From: an uncultured Ignavibacteria bacterium
GTDB taxonomy: Bacteria > Bacteroidota > Ignavibacteria > Kapaibacteriales > UBA2268
DNA: 6,175 nucleotides
Assembly: GCA_903911805.1 (NCBI GenBank)
Contig: CAIWET010000153.1
Location: 1 to 6,175 of the forward strand
Direction: 5' to 3'
Numbering within the stretch: the first letter of the stretch is position 1; the number at the start of each line of letters is the position of its first letter. Shown piece after piece: positions 1 through 6,175 of this stretch. The notes beneath the pieces were generated by a model, which saw nothing but the letters and a program-made list of their open reading frames with translations, did no database searches and had not been told where the DNA came from. The position numbers and the translations under genes are program-made.

Positions 1-1
1 A

Positions 2-199
2 AATAATTTAATAAAAAATTCATCAAGTATGGAAAATTGGTATTCACTTGCTATTAGTTCTCAATCAGAAATTTTAATTGGAAATGCAAAAAATTATCAG
101 ATGCTAGGCGAAATATTAATTTATAATTCAAAAGATTTTTCTACTCCAAAATTTAAATTCATTTCTGGAATTAATCCGAATAAAATTCTTTTTTACTAA
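2..199 (+). CDS. C-terminal fragment of a DUF5074/YncE-like beta-propeller protein (5' end outside window)
   Basis: An open frame enters from the left edge and runs 65 codons to a TAA stop at 197-199. The peptide contains ENWYSLAISSQSEILIGNAK, then NYQMLGEILIYNSKDF, and it ends FISGINPNKILFY. This order (a strand ending in a 'xxNAKxY' turn, a 'GEIxIY' strand, then a final 'F-x-x-GI-x-P-x-K' strand) resembles, from memory of the family, the last blade of DUF5074 or YncE-like propellers in Bacteroidota. Those are usually exported or surface proteins of unknown role, sometimes lipoproteins. The signal peptide and most blades would lie to the left of the window and cannot be seen. Codon use is AT-rich like the neighbouring genes, which supports real coding. 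The family assignment rests on about 50 residues and is tentative; that this is the end of a real gene is more certain. Confidence 0.55.
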   Translation, partial: NNLIKNSSSMENWYSLAISSQSEILIGNAKNYQMLGEILIYNSKDFSTPKFKFISGINPNKILFY

Positions 200-258
200 A
201 ATAGCCCTAAAATTGGCTCAACTGTTGATAACTTTTCTCTATTGTTAATTATTTTTAC

Positions 259-289
259 TTTAATTTAAGGGAAAAATGAGTTAATTTTG
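259..289 (+). promoter_or_regulatory. Candidate Bacteroidota-type promoter for murD-ftsW
   Basis: TAATTTTG at 282-289 matches the TAnnTTTG -7 box of Bacteroidota exactly. TTTA at 259-262, 19 bases upstream, is one base away from the TTTG -33 box. Transcription would begin near base 296, giving a leader of about 90 bases before murD and placing the inverted repeat 294-320 at the very 5' end of the RNA. The boxes are AT-rich, so chance matches are likely in this region. The support is the good spacing and the position upstream of a gene pair. Confidence 0.35.
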
Positions 290-293
290 CAAT

Positions 294-320
294 TAGATTT
301 GGGGGGAAATAGCAAATCTA
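294..320 (+). repeat. 8-bp perfect inverted repeat with a G-rich loop, upstream of murD
   Basis: TAGATTTG (294-301) and CAAATCTA (313-320) are exact reverse complements, separated by an 11-base purine-rich spacer (GGGGGAAATAG). The run of six G at 301-306 stands out in a region that is otherwise mostly A and T. A run of six T follows at 325-330, so the element could be a weak intrinsic terminator for the upstream gene, although the stem has only two G:C pairs. It could also be a 5' leader hairpin of murD or an operator for a dimeric regulator. The sequence does not decide between these. Confidence 0.45.
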
Positions 321-336
321 TCAATTTTTTAATTGA
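321..336 (+). repeat. 6-bp inverted repeat with a T4 loop
   Basis: TCAATT (321-326) and AATTGA (331-336) flank TTTT. The element begins directly after the 294-320 repeat and shares its last two bases with the next palindrome. The stem is mostly A:T and weak alone. It is listed because it is part of a tiled set of inverted repeats in the murD leader. Confidence 0.35.
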
Positions 337-352
337 AATATTTAAATATTTC
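335..352 (+). repeat. 18-bp perfect palindrome in the murD leader
   Basis: GAAATATTTAAATATTTC reads identically on both strands, with no central spacer. Perfect symmetry without a loop fits a binding site for a dimeric DNA-binding protein better than an RNA hairpin. It lies 33 bases before the murD start, between the candidate promoter and the ribosome binding site. AT-rich DNA produces such palindromes by chance more often than mixed DNA, so the functional claim is weak even though the symmetry is exact. Confidence 0.4.
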
Positions 353-374
353 GTTCCATTTATTTTATTATAAT

Positions 375-378
375 AGGG
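375..378 (+). promoter_or_regulatory. Weak ribosome binding site of murD
   Basis: AGGG lies 7 bases before the ATG at 386-388 and can pair partly with the 16S rRNA 3' end. It is the only Shine-Dalgarno-like element seen before any of the three gene starts, and it supports ATG 386 as the murD start. Confidence 0.4.
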
Positions 379-385
379 CTTAGCT

Positions 386-1720
386 ATGAAATGCACTGTA
401 ATTGGTGCCGGAAAAAGCGGAATAGCTGCCGCATTACTGGCTAAAAGAAAAGGATATGAAGTATTTCTTACTGAAGTAAAGTCTAAAGACTTTTATTTAA
501 AAGAAATTGCAGAATTAGAACAAGTTGGTATTGAATACGAATTTGGAAGTAATTCTGAGTTTGCATTATTGAATTCTGAATTAGTTATTACTTCTCCAGG
601 AGTACCACCTAATTCAATTCTAATTAAGTTAGCAGAACTTCAAAAAATTCCAATTATCAGTGAATTAGAATTTGCATATCAATTTATTAAAAATCCTATT
701 ATTGCTATTACTGGTACTAATGGTAAAACTACTACTACAACATTAATTGATTTTATTCTCAATAATAGCGGGAAAAAAGCAGTTACAGCTGGAAATATTG
801 GTTTGCCACTTTCGGAACTAGTCGATAAAATTGATGATGAAACTATCATAGTTTGCGAAGTTAGCAGCTTCCAATTAGATAGGATTCAAAATTTCAGACC
901 AAATGTTGCTATTTTATTAAACATTACACCAGACCATTTATATTACCATAAAACAATGGAAAATTACATTGGTGCAAAGTTTAAAGTATTTGCAAATCAA
1001 AAAGAAAATGATTTATTAATAATAAATTCTGATGATTCAGAAACAAAAAAAGCGGAAAATTTAACTAATGGGGATGTTGCCTTTATATCTATAAAGAACG
1101 AAGTGAGGGGAAGCTTCGCTAAAGGCAATAATTTAGTTATAAACTATCCAAATCAGCATAAAGAGGAGAATATAATGTTATTAGAAGAAATTTCAATACC
1201 TGGCTTGCATAACCAGTATAATTCTATGGCTGCGGCATTAGCTGCGCGATATTTTGAAGTGTCGAATGAGAATATCCGAGATAGTCTAATGGCTTTTAAA
1301 GGCGTGGAACATCGTTTAGAAAAAGTTAGAGTTTTAGACGGAGTTGAATATATCAACGACTCAAAAGCTACAAATGTAAATGCTACTTGGTTTGCATTAT
1401 CAAGCTATAATTGCCCGATTATTTGGTTGGCTGGTGGCAGAGGAGATTCTAATGATTATTCTGAATTAGATGAATTAGTCAATAAAAATGTTAAAGTGAT
1501 CGTTGCAATTGGTGAAGAAGCAGATGCAATTTTTGAACATTTTTGCACAAAAATAAAAGTTATTAAAGAAGATTCATTGTTTGACGCAGTAAATACTGCT
1601 AAAAAAGAATCAGAGCCTGGCGATGTAGTATTATTTACTCCAGCTTGCAAATCTTTCGATATGTTCTTGAATTACGAACATAGAGGCGATGTTTATAAAG
1701 ATGTAGTAAACTCTCTGTAA
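386..1720 (+). CDS. murD: UDP-N-acetylmuramoyl-L-alanine--D-glutamate ligase (MurD)
   Basis: Cytoplasmic Mur ligase that adds D-glutamate to UDP-MurNAc-L-Ala using ATP, an early step of peptidoglycan precursor synthesis. At 444 residues it is close to the 438 of E. coli MurD. Three domains are visible. An N-terminal Rossmann UDP-binding domain opens VIGAGKSGIAAA (residues 5-16). The ATPase domain has P-loop GTNGKTT (110-116), GNIG (136-139), EVSSFQL (158-164), NITPDH (179-184) and the lysine expected to be carbamylated, K198. The C-terminal domain has EHRLE (308-312), NDSKATN (324-330) and TPACKSFD (418-425). The residues invariant across Mur ligases are all present: K114, E158, H184, N276, N279, R310 and D325. 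Two departures from the usual pattern are DHLYYH in place of DHLDRH/Y (183-188), and GGRGD in the loop where E. coli has GGDGK (350-354). The ATG at 386 fits the usual short start before the Rossmann glycine motif. ftsW follows after 5 bases, so the two are probably co-transcribed. Confidence 0.96.
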   Translation: MKCTVIGAGKSGIAAALLAKRKGYEVFLTEVKSKDFYLKEIAELEQVGIEYEFGSNSEFALLNSELVITSPGVPPNSILIKLAELQKIPIISELEFAYQFIKNPIIAITGTNGKTTTTTLIDFILNNSGKKAVTAGNIGLPLSELVDKIDDETIIVCEVSSFQLDRIQNFRPNVAILLNITPDHLYYHKTMENYIGAKFKVFANQKENDLLIINSDDSETKKAENLTNGDVAFISIKNEVRGSFAKGNNLVINYPNQHKEENIMLLEEISIPGLHNQYNSMAAALAARYFEVSNENIRDSLMAFKGVEHRLEKVRVLDGVEYINDSKATNVNATWFALSSYNCPIIWLAGGRGDSNDYSELDELVNKNVKVIVAIGEEADAIFEHFCTKIKVIKEDSLFDAVNTAKKESEPGDVVLFTPACKSFDMFLNYEHRGDVYKDVVNSL

Positions 1721-1725
1721 TATTG

Positions 1726-2844
1726 ATGCTTAATACTCTTAGAAAAATCGATTTTTGGATATTATTATCCGTTATTACACTTATGCTATTTAGTATATCA
1801 TTTGTGTATAGTGCCAGTGCTTCTATTGGAGAAATTCGATTTGGGTCATCTGAAAAATTCTTTTTTAAGCACTCAATTTTTATTTTTCTTGGTTTTATTT
1901 CACTTTACATTGGTATTAAAGTCGATTACCATTTCCTAGAACGCCATTCAGATAAACTATTGTTTTTGTCTATAGTTCCTTTAATATTGGTATTAATTAT
2001 CGGAACAAAAATCAATGGTGCTTATAGATGGCTTTATATTGGTCCGATTAATTTTCAGCCATCTGAAATTGCAAAATTTGCATTAATTATACATTTATCT
2101 AAATTACTAGCTCAAAGACAAGAAATAATCAAATCATTTAAACTTGGATTATTGCCACCAATAATCTGGACAGCAGTTGTATGCGGATTAATTGCGATGC
2201 AACCCAATATGTCATCATCTATAGTTATATTTGGCTTAGCTGTTATTATGCTTTTCATTGGAAATATTAATGGAAAGCAATTGTTGTTGATTGGAACTGG
2301 TATAATGGGGATTTTTGCTGTTTATGCTGTTTCTGCTACTTATAGAATCCAGAGATTATTAACATTTGTTGGACTTGCAACCAACGAAGATTTATCAAGC
2401 GAAGCATCATCATTTCAAATCAAACAAGCTATTCTTGGATTTGGTAATGGTGGATTTTGGGGATTAGGTCCTGGTCAGAGCAAACAGGCTCACCGATTTT
2501 TGCCTGAATCTTATGGTGATTATATCTTTGCAATTATTGGCGAAGAATATGGATTTATTGGAGTATTCCTAATAATTTTTGTTTTTGCTCTCATTTTATA
2601 TCGTGGATTTAGGATTGCAAAAAATGCTCCTGATAATTTTGGATATTTTTTAGCAACCGGGATTACAATTACTTTTTCAATCTTTGCTTTTGTTTCTGCT
2701 GGAGTAAATTGCGGAATTATTCCTCCTACAGGTATTCCAATGCCATTTATAAGTTATGGAGGTACTGCAATTGTAGTCTATTCCTATATTATCGGCGTTT
2801 TGCTTAATATTTCACTTCAAATCAATAAATATAAAGAAGATTAA
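1726..2844 (+). CDS. ftsW: Peptidoglycan glycosyltransferase FtsW (SEDS family, division-specific)
   Basis: Polytopic inner-membrane SEDS protein that polymerises lipid II into glycan strands at the septum, normally with a partner class B PBP. The 372-residue protein has about ten hydrophobic segments (roughly 10-30, 50-66, 78-92, 143-157, 163-179, 183-203, 256-284, 307-327 and 344-366, plus a shorter one near 113-125). SEDS signatures: NGAYRW (97-102), QPSEIAK (111-117), FLPESYGDYIF (248-258) with D255 as the probable catalytic aspartate, IIGEEYG (260-266) and PPTGIPMPFISYGG (333-346). QPN at 159-161 stands where many members have QPD, and YGD replaces HTD before the catalytic Asp. SEDS signatures alone do not separate FtsW from RodA; the position directly after murD favours FtsW. 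An in-frame TTG at 1723 would add one Met; ATG 1726 is preferred. No clear Shine-Dalgarno is seen, and the close spacing suggests translation coupled to murD. Confidence 0.93.
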   Translation: MLNTLRKIDFWILLSVITLMLFSISFVYSASASIGEIRFGSSEKFFFKHSIFIFLGFISLYIGIKVDYHFLERHSDKLLFLSIVPLILVLIIGTKINGAYRWLYIGPINFQPSEIAKFALIIHLSKLLAQRQEIIKSFKLGLLPPIIWTAVVCGLIAMQPNMSSSIVIFGLAVIMLFIGNINGKQLLLIGTGIMGIFAVYAVSATYRIQRLLTFVGLATNEDLSSEASSFQIKQAILGFGNGGFWGLGPGQSKQAHRFLPESYGDYIFAIIGEEYGFIGVFLIIFVFALILYRGFRIAKNAPDNFGYFLATGITITFSIFAFVSAGVNCGIIPPTGIPMPFISYGGTAIVVYSYIIGVLLNISLQINKYKED

Positions 2845-2906
2845 TCCACTTATATCTTTTTATATACCATAATTAAACAAAAATTCAAAATAATCGTCAA
2901 TAGCTC

Positions 2907-2935
2907 TTTGCTATAATAATAAAAGCATAATTTTT
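2907..2935 (+). promoter_or_regulatory. Weak promoter candidate for ileS
   Basis: TTTG at 2907-2910 and TAATTTTT at 2928-2935 are separated by 17 bases. This resembles the Bacteroidota TTTG / TAnnTTTG pair with the last base of the -7 box changed. An alternative is a sigma70-like -10 TATAAT at 2912-2917, but no good -35 precedes it. A small hairpin, ATAGC-TCTTT-GCTAT (2900-2914), overlaps both. The 133-base gap and the change of pathway make a separate ileS promoter plausible; which boxes are used is uncertain. Confidence 0.25.
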
Positions 2936-2956
2936 TTGAAGTTTATATTTTTTGAA
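2932..2956 (+). repeat. Short direct repeat TTTTTTGAA in the ileS leader
   Basis: TTTTTTGAA occurs at 2932-2940 and again at 2948-2956, a 16-base period. A run of eight or more A follows just before the start codon. There is no Shine-Dalgarno in front of ileS; an A-rich stretch before the ATG is common in Bacteroidota. The repeat may be only low-complexity sequence. No T-box leader of the kind that controls ileS in some other phyla is present, since the spacer is far too short. Confidence 0.3.
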
Positions 2957-2977
2957 TAAAAAAAAGAATATTATATT

Positions 2978-5900
2978 ATGTATAATCAATTACCCGAAAG
3001 AATTAAATATCCTGATTTAGAGCATGATGTGCTTGATTTTTGGGAGAAAAATAATATTTTCGAAAAATCATTAGAATTAAGAAAAGATTCCAAAGTATTC
3101 GCTTTTTATGAAGGTCCTCCAACTGTAAATGGTAAACCTGGCATTCATCATATGATGGCTAGAACTATCAAAGATACAATTTGCAGATATAAAACAATTA
3201 CTGGACATTTTGTTAGAAGACAAGCTGGATGGGATACTCACGGACTCCCAGTAGAAATTCAAGTTGAAAAGAATCTTGGATTAGCAAATAAATCTGACAT
3301 CGTTGAATTTGGTATTGATAAATTCAATGAAGAATGTAAAAAATTCGTATATGAAAATATTGGAATGAACCACGGTTGGAAAGAATTAACAAGCCGTATG
3401 GGCTATTGGTTAAATCTTGATACTGCATATATTACTTGTACTAATAATTATATTGAATCAGTTTGGTGGGCATTAAAGCAATATTTCGATAAAAATCTAA
3501 TATATAAAGGCTTTAAAATTATCCCTGTTTCTCCAACTATTGGAACTTCATTGAGCTCTCACGAGTTATCTTTGGGTTATAAAGATGTCAGAGATCCAAA
3601 TGTGTATTTGATGCTTAAAGTAACAGGTTCCAAAATTGAAGGACTTGAAGATTCTCATCTGATGGTTTGGACAACTACTCCTTGGACTTTATTTGCAAAC
3701 GTAGCTTTGGCTGCTGGTAAAAATATCGACTACGTTTTAGTTAAAAATACAAAGAAGAATAAAGAAGAAGTAATTGAAAATAAATTGATTCTTGCAAAAT
3801 CAAGACTTTCTGTTTTAGAAGGTGAAGTTGAAATTTTAAAAGAATTCAAAGGCGAAGATTTATTAGGTACAACTTATGACCAAATTCTTCCATATTGCAC
3901 TATTGACAAAGAAAAACATCCAAATGCTTTAACCGTTTGTTTAGGCGATTTCGTTTCTACTGAAGATGGTAGCGGTATAGTGCATCTTGCTCCAGCATTT
4001 GGTGAAGATGATTATGCAATGTCAAAAAAATTCAATTTACCATTCTTGCAACCAGTTACAATTCACGGACATTTTACTCCTGAATTAAAAGAATGGGCTG
4101 GAAGAGCTATAAAAACATTTACTTATTCAGATAGAACTGAAGAAGGTTCTGATAAAGACATTATCATTGCCTTGAAAATTGCTGGTAAGATTTATAAATC
4201 ATCAATGGATTATCTCCATAGTTATCCTCATTGCTGGAGAACAGGTAATCCAATTATGTATTACGCAAGTGAATCCTGGTTTATTAAATCTCCTGAATAT
4301 AAAGACAGAATGATTGAATTAAATAATCAAATCAATTGGCAACCACCAGAAATTGGTGCTGGTAGATTTGGTAATTGGTTGGAAGACGTTAAAGAATGGA
4401 ATTTATCAAGAGAAAGATTTTGGGGCTCCCCTATTCCAATCTGGATTACTGAAGACCACAAAGAAATGTTTGCTATTGGATCTATCGAAGAATTAAAACA
4501 AGGTTATTATTTAAATTCTGATGGCACAAAAACTCCATTAACTGAAATTGAAGATAAAATCGATTTACATAGACCTTTTGTAGATAATATCTATTTTGAA
4601 AAAGACGGAAAGACCTTTAAAAGAATTACTGAGGTTGTTGACGTTTGGTTTGATTCTGGAGCTATGCCTTTTGCTCAATTGCATTATCCATTTGAAAATA
4701 AGGAATTATTTGACCAAATTTTCCCTGCTGATTTTATTGCAGAAGGTATCGACCAAACACGTGGTTGGTTCTATACTTTGCATAATATTGCTTCAGCAAT
4801 TTTTGACAAACCAGCTTTCAAAAATATCGTTGTTAATGAGTTGATTTTAGATAAAGATGGCGTTAAAATGTCAAAATCTAAAGGCAATGTAATTGACCCA
4901 TTCGAAATTATGGAAAGATTAGGTGCTGATGCTGTTAGATGGTACTTATATGTAAATAATCCACCTTGGAAAGCAACATTGTTTAATGAAAAAGATATTG
5001 AAAAGACAATTATTTCTGATTTCTTTAGATCATTAACTGCATCTTATACATTTTTTGCTCTTTATGCTAATATTGATAATTTCAATAATGATTTACCAAA
5101 AATTCCGGTAAACGAAAGACCAATTATTGACCAATGGATAATTTCAAGAGCTAATTCATTATTGCAGTTATTTAGAACTGAAATGGAAGCTTATGAATTA
5201 ACAAAAGCTCATAGAGCTATCCAAAATTTCACCATTAATGAATTATCAAACTGGTATATCAGACGCAACAGAAGAAGATTCTGGAAGGGTGAACTTGATA
5301 ATGATAAAATTGCTGCCTATCAAACTTTGAAAGAAGTATTGATTTTAGTTTTATCTATCACTGGACCAACAGCTCCATTTTTAGCTGAAAATTTATATCA
5401 AAGATTAAGGAACGAAAATGATCCTGAATCTATTCATTTGATTGATTTGCCAGAAGCTGACCTAAGCTTGATTAACAAAGATTTAGAAGAAAAAATGGAT
5501 TTAGCTAAAATCATTGTTTCTTTAGCTCTTTCTTTGAGAGTACGTTCTAATATCAAGGTTCGTCAGCCATTAAGCAAGATATTAATTCCTGTGCTTAATC
5601 CTCAACAAAGAAGAAATATTCAGTATTTTGAAGATATTATCAAAGAAGAATTGAATATTAAACATATTGAATTTGTTACTGGAGATACCGATATTGTTAA
5701 GAAAAATGCAAAACCTAATTTCAAAACAATTGGTAAAAAATATGGAAAAAATACTCAAGCAGTTGCAAATGCTATAAAGGCATTAAAAAATGATCAGATA
5801 AAAGCTTTAGAAATTAATAGAACTTTATCTTTGATGATCAATGAAGAATCGATTGATATTTCATTCGATGACATCGAAGTTCAATCAGAAGATATCGAAG

Positions 5901-6175
5901 GATGGTTAGTAGCTTCTGATGAAGGTATCACTGTTGCTTTAGATACCCAATTAACAGAGGAATTATTAACTGAAGGCAACGCAAGAGAATTTGTAAATAG
6001 AATCCAAAATTTAAGAAAAGATAGCGGATTTGAAGTTACTGACAGAATTCACATTGAATATTTTGCTGACGAAAAGTTTAAATCTACTTTAAGCAAAATG
6101 GATGAATATATAAAAACAGAAACTTTAGCTGAAGAAATTACGTTTATTGAAGGTCTTGATGCTAAAGAAATTGAA
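2978..6175 (+). CDS. ileS: Isoleucyl-tRNA synthetase, type 2 (IleRS2-like), 3' end outside window
   Basis: Cytoplasmic class I synthetase that charges tRNA-Ile and hydrolyses mischarged valine. The frame is open from ATG 2978 to the window edge, 1066 codons without a stop; relatives run to roughly 1100-1150 residues, so only the extreme C-terminus is missing. Order of motifs: FYEGPPTVNGKPGIHH (43-58) holding the class I signature, GWDTHGLPVE (84-93), the CP1 editing domain with TTTPWT (232-237) and GSGIVHLAPAFGEDD (331-345), WNLSRERFWG (474-483), WFDSGAMPFAQ (557-567), DQTRGWFYTL (592-601), KMSKS (630-634), the anticodon-binding helix WYIRRNRRRFW (759-769) and the type 2 style VRQPLSKILIP. 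The usual HXGH reads GIHH (55-58), that is GXHH. This swap is known in some IleRS2 enzymes and linked to strong mupirocin resistance. The editing-site residues look intact. The N-terminus MYNQLPERIKYPDLEHDVLDFW fits the family start, supporting ATG 2978. Confidence 0.95.
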   Translation, partial: MYNQLPERIKYPDLEHDVLDFWEKNNIFEKSLELRKDSKVFAFYEGPPTVNGKPGIHHMMARTIKDTICRYKTITGHFVRRQAGWDTHGLPVEIQVEKNLGLANKSDIVEFGIDKFNEECKKFVYENIGMNHGWKELTSRMGYWLNLDTAYITCTNNYIESVWWALKQYFDKNLIYKGFKIIPVSPTIGTSLSSHELSLGYKDVRDPNVYLMLKVTGSKIEGLEDSHLMVWTTTPWTLFANVALAAGKNIDYVLVKNTKKNKEEVIENKLILAKSRLSVLEGEVEILKEFKGEDLLGTTYDQILPYCTIDKEKHPNALTVCLGDFVSTEDGSGIVHLAPAFGEDDYAMSKKFNLPFLQPVTIHGHFTPELKEWAGRAIKTFTYSDRTEEGSDKDIIIALKIAGKIYKSSMDYLHSYPHCWRTGNPIMYYASESWFIKSPEYKDRMIELNNQINWQPPEIGAGRFGNWLEDVKEWNLSRERFWGSPIPIWITEDHKEMFAIGSIEELKQGYYLNSDGTKTPLTEIEDKIDLHRPFVDNIYFEKDGKTFKRITEVVDVWFDSGAMPFAQLHYPFENKELFDQIFPADFIAEGIDQTRGWFYTLHNIASAIFDKPAFKNIVVNELILDKDGVKMSKSKGNVIDPFEIMERLGADAVRWYLYVNNPPWKATLFNEKDIEKTIISDFFRSLTASYTFFALYANIDNFNNDLPKIPVNERPIIDQWIISRANSLLQLFRTEMEAYELTKAHRAIQNFTINELSNWYIRRNRRRFWKGELDNDKIAAYQTLKEVLILVLSITGPTAPFLAENLYQRLRNENDPESIHLIDLPEADLSLINKDLEEKMDLAKIIVSLALSLRVRSNIKVRQPLSKILIPVLNPQQRRNIQYFEDIIKEELNIKHIEFVTGDTDIVKKNAKPNFKTIGKKYGKNTQAVANAIKALKNDQIKALEINRTLSLMINEESIDISFDDIEVQSEDIEGWLVASDEGITVALDTQLTEELLTEGNAREFVNRIQNLRKDSGFEVTDRIHIEYFADEKFKSTLSKMDEYIKTETLAEEITFIEGLDAKEIE

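Noticed and set aside
203..218. AGCC-N8-GGCT as a terminator after the first gene
   Set aside because: The stem is only four base pairs with an eight-base loop, and no T tract follows.
1153..1650. Two - strand open frames (1153-1356 and 1456-1650) opposite murD
   Set aside because: Both are complementary to the conserved C-terminal domain of MurD and show no independent coding features.
1723..1725. TTG as the ftsW start codon
   Set aside because: An ATG follows immediately at 1726, and no Shine-Dalgarno favours the TTG. The difference is one residue.
2851..2866. TATAT-CTTTTT-ATATA hairpin after ftsW as a terminator
   Set aside because: The stem is five A:T pairs with no following T run, too weak to call a terminator.
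2845..2977. T-box riboswitch controlling ileS
   Set aside because: The spacer is 133 bases, shorter than a T-box leader, and contains no T-box consensus or antiterminator pair.
3077..3262. 61-codon - strand open frame opposite the ileS catalytic signature
   Set aside because: It is antisense to highly conserved IleRS sequence, with no start signal or recognisable product.
4596..4844. 82-codon + strand open frame inside ileS
   Set aside because: It lies in another frame of ileS across the WFDSG and QTRGW motifs. The peptide resembles no known family, and its Leu-rich content comes from frame-shifted AT-rich codons.

Overview
The window is a strongly AT-rich bacterial segment with all genes on the + strand. 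It holds the tail of one gene, two complete cell-wall genes and most of a tRNA synthetase gene. The protein signatures point to the Bacteroidota/Chlorobiota side of the tree, possibly an Ignavibacteria- or Kapabacteria-like lineage. The evidence is a type 2 isoleucyl-tRNA synthetase with a GIHH signature, an FtsW with an SYGDYIFAIIGEEYG-type catalytic loop, TAnnTTTG-like promoter boxes and weak or absent Shine-Dalgarno sequences. The phylum is an inference; nothing here proves it.

Layout. Bases 2-199 are the C-terminal 65 codons of a protein that resembles the last blade of a DUF5074/YncE-like beta-propeller. Bases 200-385 are a non-coding leader that is unusually structured: a Bacteroidota-type promoter candidate and three inverted repeats that tile 294-352. 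murD (386-1720) makes UDP-N-acetylmuramoyl-alanyl-D-glutamate. ftsW (1726-2844) starts 5 bases after the murD stop and encodes the septal SEDS glycan polymerase. Bases 2845-2977 are a short non-coding spacer with a weak promoter candidate and a T-rich direct repeat. ileS (2978 to the window end) is open at its 3' end, with 1066 codons visible.

How the genes work together. murD and ftsW are adjacent in the classical division and cell-wall (dcw) cluster, and here they appear to form a two-gene transcription unit. One acts in cytoplasmic precursor synthesis, the other in polymerising the finished lipid II at the division site. Their usual neighbours (mraY before, murG and murC after) are missing, so the cluster looks broken up. 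ileS is a housekeeping gene with no functional link to them and probably has its own promoter.

I see no mobile element, CRISPR array, RNA gene or clearly new system. The points most worth a second look are the swapped HXGH motif in IleRS, an apparent charge swap in the D-glutamate-binding loop of MurD, and the tiled inverted repeats upstream of murD.
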